Source of the DNA: Clostridioides sp. ES-S-0054-01
Lineage (GTDB): Bacteria; Bacillota; Clostridia; Peptostreptococcales; Peptostreptococcaceae
Assembly (NCBI GenBank): GCA_021561035.1
Contig: CP067346.1
Coordinates: 403,001 to 467,000, forward strand
DNA length: 64,000 nucleotides
Reading direction: 5' to 3'
Positions 49,601-57,419 of this stretch are shown piece after piece. Under the pieces are notes generated by a model, which did not search any database, was not told the DNA's origin, and saw nothing but the letters and a program-made list of their open reading frames with translations. Position 1 is the stretch's first letter, and each line of letters begins with the position of its first letter. The position numbers were made by a program, and so were the translations under genes.

Positions 49601-51090
49601 GAGACTGTAAATTAATTTGTGCTTTTAAAGATAATTTCTACTTTATAGCAACAATTATTTATTTACTATTAATATTTCCCAATATATGAATTTTATTCTA
49701 ACAAATTGTAAAAAATATATACTGGGATATTTCTAAATATTTTTGGAAACCATATATATTATGGCAAATTTTTAGAATATGATTTTTTAAAATTATATTC
49801 TATTATCAAAGAATATAGATAACTGATTATATATACTATCCCAGTTTCTATATCTCATAGTCCATTTTTTCATCACATTTTCACTTGCTAAGAACAATAT
49901 TTTTAATAGTGAATCGTCTGATGGAAAAGTGGACTTTGTTTTTGTGACTTTTCTAAACTGTCTATTAAGTCCTTCAATTATATTTGTAGTGTACATTATA
50001 GTCCTTATCTCTTCAGGAAAACTAAAAAATGGTGCTATAACATCCCAGTTATTTCTCCAAATTTTAATTGCCGAAGGATACTGTTTACCCCATTTTTCAT
50101 CTATTTTATCTAAAGCCGATGAGGCTTCTTGTTCATTAACTGCTTTATATACAGATTTAAAATCACTTATTAATGCTTTTGAATCTTTGTATGAAACATA
50201 TTTAAAAGTATTTCTTATCTGATGGATTATACATTTTTGTATTATAGAATTAGGATAACTTGCGGCTATCGCCTCTTTGAAGCCATTTAATCCATCAACA
50301 CTAAAAATTAGTACATCTTTAACACCTCTATTTTTTAAATCGTTAAAACACTATACCAAAACTTTGAAGTTTCGTTTTCACCTATCCATATTCCTAAAAT
50401 ATCTTTGAAACCATCCTTATTTACTCCTAGAACTACATATGCAGCTTTATTTTTTATTTTTCCATCATCTCTTACTTTGTAATGAATTGCATCCATAAAT
50501 ACAAAAGGATAAACTTGTTCAAGAGGTCTATTTTGCCACTCTTTAGCTCTTTGAATTATAACATTTGTTATATTACTTACTTGATCAGCTGAAATTTCTA
50601 TACCGTATAAATCTAATATCTGGTCATGTATATCTCTTGTTGACATACCTCTTGCATAAAGTGATATTATTTTTTCTTCGATTCCTGAAATATCTCTAAT
50701 ATTTTTAGGAACGACTACTGGATTAAAGTCATTATCTCTGTCTCTTGGAACGTCTAGTTGTAAATCTCCAAATTGTGATTTTACAGTTTTTTTGCTATAT
50801 CCATTTCTTCTATTAGTTGTATTCTTGTTATGGCTGTCGCCCTTTTCATAACCTAGCTCTAATGCCATTTCTTGTTCTAACATCTCTTGTAGTATATCTT
50901 TGAACATATCTCTTAGATAGCTACTTATATCTCCAGATTTTATAAATTCTCCATCTGATATAATTTCTTTGACTAATTGTTTTCTTAAAGTATTCATAAA
51001 AAATCTCCTTTACGACATTTGATTATATTTAAATCATTGCCATAAAGAAGATTTTTATTAACCTTGAAGCACAAATTATTTTACATTACC
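49601..51090 (-). mobile_element. IS256-family insertion sequence
   Basis: 1490 bp. The imperfect 24-bp terminal inverted repeats start GAGACTGTAAATTAATTTG on the left and GGTAATGTAAAATAATTTG (read inward) on the right, with 20 of 24 positions equal. A perfect 8-bp duplication GAGTTTTC flanks the element, as expected for this family. It contains one transposase gene broken by a single-base frameshift. The 49522-49792 stretch is non-coding IS end sequence. Confidence 0.9.
49793..50997 (-). pseudogene. IS256-family transposase with a single frameshift
   Basis: Start ATG 50997. The first frame runs to 50335 and ends KFWYSVLTI. Adding one A to the run at about 50342-50345 restores VLNDLKNRGVKDVLIFSVDGLNGF, after which the second frame stays open to the stop at 49793. 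The catalytic acids are present: Asp in FMDAIHYKV, Asp in FSVDGLNGF, Glu in IIEGLNRQFR. So the gene would be full length but for one base. The change could also be a sequencing error. Confidence 0.9.
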
Positions 51091-51098
51091 GAGTTTTC
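51091..51098 (+). repeat. Target-site duplication, right copy
   Basis: GAGTTTTC, identical to the left copy at 49593-49600. Confidence 0.85.
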
Positions 51099-51125
51099 TT
51101 AAAGGGTTTTGTTTTTTTATTCTTT

Positions 51126-51249
51126 TTAAATGCATTTCTTATCATTCCAAAATAATTGAATAGAAGTTTCTTTTTCTACATATTTAGCTTTATTACCATT
51201 TATTGATATATTTTCGACCTTAGCATTTTCTGTATCAATAATATAATAT
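51126..51249 (-). pseudogene. Tail of a decayed gene
   Basis: On the minus strand this frame reads YYIIDTENAKVENISINGNK, then AKYVEKETSIQLFWNDKKCI and a stop. It has a normal amino-acid composition but no start codon or ribosome site. Sequence upstream (51250-51347) is full of stops. The IS256 copy lies 35 nt downstream. It looks like the end of an exported or surface protein, but that is a guess. Confidence 0.4.
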
Positions 51250-51347
51250 CTAAGGTAAAATTAAATATTTTAGATATACTATTATTTTTTGACTACAATA
51301 CTAAAGTAAAATTTACCGACTTTGCATTATGCTTATTATCTGATACT

Positions 51348-52169
51348 TTAAACTATAATTTCCATACCATCATAGGCAAAATAAATATTATCAAGTTTCT
51401 TTTCTAATTCACTGTAATAACCGTATGATTTTCCCCACATTTCATCAATATGTGTAACTATAACCTTTTTAATTCTGTAATAATTTTTAATTTCTATAAC
51501 TTCATCTAAAGTAAATATTTCATCTTTGAATGGTGCGTCTTTAAGCTTCGTTCCATCGTTTAATATGCCATCATCAGAAACTAAACTGATTATTAAAACA
51601 TCTGCATCAAAGTACATATCATTATGAGTAAATGGTTTTGGATTGCAACAAGCGTATATAACCTTTTTATCATTCTCTCTGATAACATAGAAGGTTATAT
51701 TCCTATCTCGGTTGTTGTTAAACAAATCAATATCAAAATTATCTATCTTTATATGAGAAGTTTCATTAACAGAAATGCAGTGTAGAACATCCCCATAATA
51801 TTTAAGACAATCAAGGTTCATTCGATTTATATCTTCAATCACTTCAGGCAACGCATAAAATTCAATAGGAGTATTTTTATCTGCAATAAAGTCATAGCCA
51901 ATTTTTTCGACAATTCTAATGCCTTTAACATGGTCTGGGTCATGGTGAGAAATCGAAAGGTGTTTTACTTGTGATATTTTTTGCCTGTTGCAAGCCACTG
52001 CAATATCTTCAGGTGTGTCTATCAACATTTTTATATCATCAATATATAGGCTTGGACCTAATCTTTCATATCTTCCACCTTTTTGCCTGGCTTCCTCACA
52101 TATTTTGCATTTACAAAATGAACTTGGAATAATTGACATACCACCACTACCAATAATTTTTAATTTCAA
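51348..52169 (-). CDS. MBL-fold hydrolase, PhnP-like
   Basis: A 273-residue metallo-beta-lactamase-fold enzyme. The N-terminal SSFCKCKICEEARQKG resembles the zinc-binding cysteine motif of PhnP-type cyclic phosphodiesterases. The metal-binding motif SHHDPDHVKG is present. The likely chemistry is cyclic phosphodiester hydrolysis, substrate unknown. AGGAGG abuts the ATG at 52178, so the TTG at 52169 (spacing about 10) is the preferred start. Confidence 0.8.
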   Translation of the reverse strand: MKLKIIGSGGMSIIPSSFCKCKICEEARQKGGRYERLGPSLYIDDIKMLIDTPEDIAVACNRQKISQVKHLSISHHDPDHVKGIRIVEKIGYDFIADKNTPIEFYALPEVIEDINRMNLDCLKYYGDVLHCISVNETSHIKIDNFDIDLFNNNRDRNITFYVIRENDKKVIYACCNPKPFTHNDMYFDADVLIISLVSDDGILNDGTKLKDAPFKDEIFTLDEVIEIKNYYRIKKVIVTHIDEMWGKSYGYYSELEKKLDNIYFAYDGMEIIV

Positions 52170-52419
52170 AGCTATCATACCTCCTTATTAAAATGTTAGA
52201 TTATATGAATAATCTACAATTAAAACTTCCTAACAAAATTTTGATTTAGTAGATTATATCACGTATAAACGTGAAAGAACAGAAATATATAAATAATCTT
52301 AAAAATATATTAATATAATGTACATAAAAAATATCATAAATATATGATAAGATAAATACAATGGCAACATTTTATTAATTTTTTGGGTTTTTATATATTT
52401 AGGTACTGGGGTGATATAG

Positions 52420-53823
52420 TTGAACCAAGAGATATTTTTTAAAGTGATGAATGAAATACTGGAAAATATTGATGAAGGAGTACATTTTGTTAATAAAGAA
52501 GGGAAAACTATAATCTACAATGATTCTGTACAAAAAATGGAAAAAATGAACAGGCATGATATTTTAACTAATTCATTTTTTGATATAGTAAAGAAAATGA
52601 AAATAAATAGAAGTACACTAGTAGAAGTTTTGGAAAAAAGGGAAATTATCAAAGACAACATTCAAAAATATCTAGATAAAAATGGAAAAGAGATAACAGC
52701 AATTAATACTACAATACCAATTCATGTTAAAGGAGAATTTGTAGGAGCACTTGAAATATCAAAGAATATGACAACCATAGAAAATTTACTAAATAGAAAT
52801 TATAAAAAAAATTTAATCAATAAAGTTAATAGCAGACAAAAGAAGGGCTATGAATTTGATGATATTTTAGGAGAAAGTAATCTCATTAAAGAGGCAATAG
52901 CAAAATCTAAGAAAGCTTGTAAGTCTGATGCTTCAGTATTTATATATGGAGAAACTGGAACGGGTAAAGAGTTATTTAGCCAGTCCATCCACTATGGAAG
53001 TAATAGAAAAAATTATCCGTTTATAGCACAAAATTGTGCAGCTTTACCAGAATCATTATTCGAAGGCATACTATTTGGAACTAGCAAGGGGGGATTTACA
53101 GGGGCAATAGATAGGCCAGGCTTATTTGAACAAGCTAACAAAGGGACTTTATTACTGGATGAAATAAATTCCATGCCTATTATGTTACAGGCTAAATTAC
53201 TGAGGGTTTTACAAGAAGGTTATGTAAGAAGGGTTGGAGGAACTAAGGATATACCTATAGATGTAAGAATTATTGCAACAACAAATGAAAGTCCAAAGGT
53301 CATTTTAAATGAGCATAAAATAAGAAAAGATTTGTATTATAGGCTTAACATAATTCATATAAAAATTCCTCCTCTTAGAGATAGAAAAGAGGATATATCT
53401 CTATTGTGCAAAAAATTTATTTCAAAGTATAATAAAAAGTTAAATAAAAAGGTGATAGGTATTTCAGATGAAGCTATCAGAATTTTAGAAAATTATGACT
53501 GGCAAGGTAACGTAAGAGAGCTGGAAAACATAATTTATTGTACTATGAGTATGATGGAAGACGAGATACAAATAGAAACAAGTATGATTAATCTAAATGA
53601 CTATTACAATATTAAAGAGAATAAAGAGAGTAACAATTATTCTTTAAATGATTTAGGGAAGAAGACACTTAATAATATTCTTAGTGAGATAGAAGAAAAG
53701 TATATATATGAATCATTAGAAAAAACATCGTACAATATAACTAAAGCTGCATCAATTTTAGGTATGAATAGGCAAAATTTACAGTATAAAATAAAAAAAT
53801 ATAATATCAAATATTATAAATAA
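52420..53823 (+). CDS. Sigma-54-dependent transcriptional activator of the ornithine operon
   Basis: A 467-residue enhancer-binding protein. A PAS domain (about 1-115) starts MNQEIFFKVMNEILENIDEG. The AAA+ domain has Walker A GETGTGKE, the sigma-54 loop GGFTGA (usual GAFTGA) and Walker B GTLLLDEINSMP. The C-terminus has a Fis-type helix-turn-helix (NITKAASILGMNRQNLQYK). The start is TTG with GGGGTGAT upstream. It sits upstream of the ord operon, which has a sigma-54 promoter, so it is the likely activator. Confidence 0.9.
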   Translation: MNQEIFFKVMNEILENIDEGVHFVNKEGKTIIYNDSVQKMEKMNRHDILTNSFFDIVKKMKINRSTLVEVLEKREIIKDNIQKYLDKNGKEITAINTTIPIHVKGEFVGALEISKNMTTIENLLNRNYKKNLINKVNSRQKKGYEFDDILGESNLIKEAIAKSKKACKSDASVFIYGETGTGKELFSQSIHYGSNRKNYPFIAQNCAALPESLFEGILFGTSKGGFTGAIDRPGLFEQANKGTLLLDEINSMPIMLQAKLLRVLQEGYVRRVGGTKDIPIDVRIIATTNESPKVILNEHKIRKDLYYRLNIIHIKIPPLRDRKEDISLLCKKFISKYNKKLNKKVIGISDEAIRILENYDWQGNVRELENIIYCTMSMMEDEIQIETSMINLNDYYNIKENKESNNYSLNDLGKKTLNNILSEIEEKYIYESLEKTSYNITKAASILGMNRQNLQYKIKKYNIKYYK

Positions 53824-53881
53824 AACAAAAAAGTAAAATAGAAGTAAAATAAAAAGCAAAATAAAGGAGCAAAATTATTAT

Positions 53882-53907
53882 AAAAGAGCAAAATATTTTG
53901 CTCTTTT
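53882..53907 (+). terminator. Terminator of the activator gene, perfect palindrome
   Basis: A 26-nt perfect palindrome: AAAAGAGCAAAAT (53882-53894) and ATTTTGCTCTTTT (53895-53907), followed by more T. It folds as a stem with a small A/T loop. Because it also contains the GCAAAAT repeats it might additionally be a protein-binding site. Confidence 0.75.
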
Positions 53908-54007
53908 TTTATTTGTTAGAAGAAATATTATTTTTTATTTATGAAAATACATAACAAAATAATTATAATTTCAACGTTCCAATAAATATTTAGTTTAATT
54001 TTAAAGT

Positions 54008-54023
54008 TGGCATGATTTATGCT
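54008..54023 (+). promoter_or_regulatory. Sigma-54 (SigL) promoter of the ornithine operon
   Basis: TGGCAT-GATTT-ATGCT gives the -24 GG and -12 GC at the right spacing, 46 nt before the ord ATG. It is nearly identical to the had operon promoter. Confidence 0.8.
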
Positions 54024-54068
54024 TTAAATAATTGTTAAGAATATATAAATTTTTAGGAGGGTGTATAT

Positions 54069-55136
54069 ATGAGAAAAGTAAGAGTTGGAATATGGGGATT
54101 TGGAGCTATGGGAATAGGTATGGCTAATATGATTCTAAAAAAAGAAGGTATAGAAATAGTATCTGTTTGTAGTAGAAGTACTTCAGGTAAAAGTATGTAT
54201 GACGTTTTAGGTATTGAAAGAGGAGAAAGACCAGAAGTTATTATCAATGGAAATTATGAAGAAGTTTTTAGAGAAAAAAGCGTGGATGTTGTTTTGTTAG
54301 CAACGGATTCATTTACTAAAAAGGCTTTTGATAAAATAATGTTCTTATTAAATAGAAAAATAAATGTTATATCAACAGCAGAACAAATGGCATATCCACA
54401 AGCTGATGATGCAGATTTAGCTAAAAAAATGGATGAAGTTGCAAAGGAGAATGGAGTAAGCATACTTGGAACAGGAATAAATCCAGGTTTTGTATTAGAT
54501 TTATTAGTATTAGCACTTTCAGGAACTTGTGAGGAAGTTACTAGTATAAAAGCCAAGAGAGTAAATGATTTATCACCATTTGGAAAATCTGTTATGGTAG
54601 AACAAGGCGTTGGAGTAACAAAAGAGGCGTTTATAAAAGGTGTAGAAAATAATACTATAGCAGGTCATGTAGGGTTTGTGGAATCAATAAATATGATAGC
54701 TGATGGATTAGGATGGAAACTAGACAAGATAGAACAAACAAAAGAGCCAATAATGACTACAGTAGATAGAAAATCTAAGTACGGAGAGGCATTGGCTGGA
54801 AATGTTGCTGGTTGTAGACAATGTGGATATGGATACGTAAACGGAGAAGTTTTAATTGAAATGGAGCATCCACAACAGATAATACCTGAAGCAGAAGGCA
54901 TTAAAACAGGAGACTATGTATCAATAAAAGGTATACCAAACATTGATTTACAAATAAATCCTGAAATACCTGGAGGAATAGGTACTTATGCAATGATAGT
55001 AAACTCTATTCCATTAATAATAAATGCTAGACCAGGTCTTAAAACTATGTTGGATATACCAGTACCTAGAGCAATAATGGGAGATGTAAGAAATCAGATA
55101 GAAGTTGAATTAGAGGAAGAATCAAAGTCTAATTAG
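54069..55136 (+). CDS. ord: 2,4-diaminopentanoate dehydrogenase
   Basis: A 355-residue NAD(P)-dependent enzyme that oxidatively deaminates 2,4-diaminopentanoate to 2-amino-4-oxopentanoate in ornithine breakdown. The Rossmann motif is VGIWGFGAMGIGMANMIL and the active-site region is GTGINPGFVLDLL. AGGAGG lies 7 nt before the ATG. First gene of the operon, 46 nt after the sigma-54 promoter. Identity rests on the operon and the resemblance to dihydrodipicolinate-reductase-like Ord. Confidence 0.92.
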   Translation: MRKVRVGIWGFGAMGIGMANMILKKEGIEIVSVCSRSTSGKSMYDVLGIERGERPEVIINGNYEEVFREKSVDVVLLATDSFTKKAFDKIMFLLNRKINVISTAEQMAYPQADDADLAKKMDEVAKENGVSILGTGINPGFVLDLLVLALSGTCEEVTSIKAKRVNDLSPFGKSVMVEQGVGVTKEAFIKGVENNTIAGHVGFVESINMIADGLGWKLDKIEQTKEPIMTTVDRKSKYGEALAGNVAGCRQCGYGYVNGEVLIEMEHPQQIIPEAEGIKTGDYVSIKGIPNIDLQINPEIPGGIGTYAMIVNSIPLIINARPGLKTMLDIPVPRAIMGDVRNQIEVELEEESKSN

Positions 55137-55219
55137 TAAAATAACAGTTAGCTAATTAGTAAAATAATAGTTAATTAACAAAATAACAGTAAACTGATTA
55201 GTAAAATAATAGTTAATTA
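55132..55219 (+). repeat. AT-rich tandem repeat between ord and ortA
   Basis: About four units of a roughly 23-nt repeat, e.g. ATTAGTAAAATAATAG then TTAATTA, occurring identically at 55155-55177 and 55197-55219. It lies in the 99-nt gap between two operon genes. Confidence 0.7.
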
Positions 55220-55235
55220 ATAAGGGGATGAAAAA

Positions 55236-55544
55236 ATGGATGCTAAAATTAATGATTGGGTTATTATACACAATATAGTGTTGACTCCAGAAGAAAGAGC
55301 TCCACAAGTTCCAGAGGATACTAAAAAAGTATCCTTAGAAATGTGGGTTAAAGGATTTATACAAAATGATGCCTCTATAGGTGATTTAGTAGAAGTTAAA
55401 ACAATTACAGGCAGACTTGTAAAAGGCAATTTACTTAAAGTAAATCCATATTATACTCATGATTATGGTAAATGTATACCAGAGTTACTCCAAATAGGAA
55501 TACAAGCTAAAGAAATATTATTTGGAGGTGTATATAATGAATAA
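55236..55544 (+). CDS. ortA: 2-amino-4-oxopentanoate thiolase, alpha subunit
   Basis: A 102-residue small subunit starting MDAKINDWVIIHNIVLTPEER. With OrtB it cleaves 2-amino-4-oxopentanoate with CoA to give D-alanine and acetyl-CoA. The size and neighbourhood fit OrtA. GGGGATG is upstream. Its stop codon lies 8 nt past the ortB ATG, so the two genes overlap and are coupled. Confidence 0.92.
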   Translation: MDAKINDWVIIHNIVLTPEERAPQVPEDTKKVSLEMWVKGFIQNDASIGDLVEVKTITGRLVKGNLLKVNPYYTHDYGKCIPELLQIGIQAKEILFGGVYNE

Positions 55545-56967
55545 TACAGCATCAATGAGAGATATGAGTTATCAAGCTGTTATGGGAAGAAATAATGAAA
55601 TAATGAAAAATGCAATTGGGATTGATTACTCTTCCTTTGAACAAGAAGGAATAGGATTTGATTATGAAAAAATGATGAGTGAAACAGGATATACATTACA
55701 AGATATTGAAGTAATTCAATCCCAGTATGCTGTTGGAAATACACCTATAATAGAACTTAAAAATTTGACTAAGTTAGCTAGAAAATGTGCTCCAGATGGT
55801 AAGGGTGCTAGAATATTTGTAAAAGATGAAGCAATGAATGCATCTGGTAGTTTTAAAGCAAGAAGGGCAGCCACTGCAGTATACCATGCCAAAAAAATGG
55901 GATATAAAGGTGTGATAGCAGCTACTAGTGGAAATTATGGTGCAGCTGTAGCATCTCAAGCGGCAATGCAAGGTTTAAAATGCATAATAGTGCAGGAATG
56001 TTATGATTCTAATGGTGTAGGTCAACCTGAAATTATAGAAAAAGCAAGAAAATGTGAGGCATATGGAGCAGAAGTTGTTCAATTAACTGTTGGACCAGAA
56101 TTATTTTATACATTCTTAGTCTTATTAGAAGAAACAGGATATTTTAATGCGTCATTATATTCACCATTTGGGATTGCAGGTGTAGAAACTTTAGGGTATG
56201 AGTTAGCTATTCAATTTAGAGAAAAATATAAAAAAGACCCTGATGTAGTTGTTTGCACAAATGCAGGTGGAGGTAATCTCACTGGAACTGCAAGGGGATT
56301 GATAAAAGCTGGTTCTCTTAACACTAAAGTAGTAGGAGCAAGTGTCGATTTAAAAGGATTGCATATGGCTAGTGATAATCAATTTAATAAAAAATCATTT
56401 ACAACAGGGCATACAGGTTTTGGTATACCATTTTGTACGTGGCCTGATAGATCAGATGTACCTAGGTCTGCAGCTAGACCACTTAGATATATGGACAGAT
56501 ACGTGTTAGTAAAACAAGGAGAGGTTTTTTATACAACTGAATTATTGGCACAGTTAGAAGGTATAGAAAGAGGTCCTGCAGGAAATACATCTTTAGCAGC
56601 AGCATTCTCTTTAGCTCAAGAATTAGATGAAGATAAAATTATAGTAGTACAAGAAACAGAATATACAGGTGCAGGTAAACACATATGTCCACAACTTACT
56701 TTTGCAAGAGAAAATGGAATAGATATAAAATTTGGAAATCCAAGAGAAGAAATTGCAGGAGTAAACTTAATATTACCAGAAAGACCAGAATTATTGAAAT
56801 GTGTTGATGTTGACATGAATAAAATAAGAAAATCATTTATAAAAAATTGTATATCTAACAATCACATTGATAATGTTGATAGTTTAAGTAATCAAGATAT
56901 AGAATTTTTAATGGAAGAAGTAAAAAGTTCAAGAGATTTTGTTGCTGATGTTTTAAATAATTTATAA
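55537..56967 (+). CDS. ortB: 2-amino-4-oxopentanoate thiolase, beta subunit (PLP)
   Basis: A 476-residue fold-type II PLP enzyme. The PLP lysine is in MNASGSFKARRAATAVYH and the phosphate-binding loop in ATSGNYGAAVA and NAGGGNLTGTA. It is the catalytic subunit of the OrtAB thiolase. ATG 55537 follows GGAGGT at 7 nt; it overlaps the ortA end. Confidence 0.92.
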   Translation: MNNTASMRDMSYQAVMGRNNEIMKNAIGIDYSSFEQEGIGFDYEKMMSETGYTLQDIEVIQSQYAVGNTPIIELKNLTKLARKCAPDGKGARIFVKDEAMNASGSFKARRAATAVYHAKKMGYKGVIAATSGNYGAAVASQAAMQGLKCIIVQECYDSNGVGQPEIIEKARKCEAYGAEVVQLTVGPELFYTFLVLLEETGYFNASLYSPFGIAGVETLGYELAIQFREKYKKDPDVVVCTNAGGGNLTGTARGLIKAGSLNTKVVGASVDLKGLHMASDNQFNKKSFTTGHTGFGIPFCTWPDRSDVPRSAARPLRYMDRYVLVKQGEVFYTTELLAQLEGIERGPAGNTSLAAAFSLAQELDEDKIIVVQETEYTGAGKHICPQLTFARENGIDIKFGNPREEIAGVNLILPERPELLKCVDVDMNKIRKSFIKNCISNNHIDNVDSLSNQDIEFLMEEVKSSRDFVADVLNNL

Positions 56968-57044
56968 TAATTACTGTTTTTTAATTTAACATAGAATAAA
57001 TATTTGGAAAATTCACTTAAATTGATATGAATGGGGGAATGTTC

Positions 57045-57419
57045 ATGAAAAAAAGAGCGGATGATTTTGAAGTTAGAAGAAAACATCTTCAAGAACTGAG
57101 TGATGAGGAGTTAAAAGAAAGGTTTTGGAATTTAGCTACTCAGATAGTAGAACCAATGATAGACCTAGGTAAAAAGAATACAACACCATCAATAGAAAGG
57201 TCTGTATTGTTAAGAATGGGATTTTCTTCTCTTGAAGTAAAACCTATTTTAGAAGGTGTTATGGAAAGAGGTCTTATAGGTAAAGGGGCAGGGCATGTAG
57301 TTTATAAGCTGGCTAAATCTAAAAATATAACAGTTAGAGAAGCAGGTTTACTATTAGTTAATGGTGAATATTGGGATGAAGTTACATGTTTATTTAGAGA
57401 AGGGGTAGAATCATGTTAA
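57045..57419 (+). CDS. oraS: D-ornithine 4,5-aminomutase, small subunit
   Basis: A 124-residue small subunit starting MKKRADDFEVRRKHLQELSD. Together with OraE it forms the adenosylcobalamin- and PLP-dependent aminomutase that moves an amino group from C5 to C4 of D-ornithine. GGGGGAA lies before ATG 57045; earlier in-frame ATGs are less well placed. Its stop overlaps the start of oraE. Confidence 0.93.
   Translation: MKKRADDFEVRRKHLQELSDEELKERFWNLATQIVEPMIDLGKKNTTPSIERSVLLRMGFSSLEVKPILEGVMERGLIGKGAGHVVYKLAKSKNITVREAGLLLVNGEYWDEVTCLFREGVESC

Noticed and set aside
50335-50345. Programmed frameshift in the IS256 transposase
   Set aside because: IS256 transposases are normally made from one frame; a single missing base explains the break and no slippery heptamer with a stimulatory structure is evident.
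55132-55219. CRISPR-like array
   Set aside because: Units are adjacent without unique spacers and very AT-rich; this is a simple tandem repeat.
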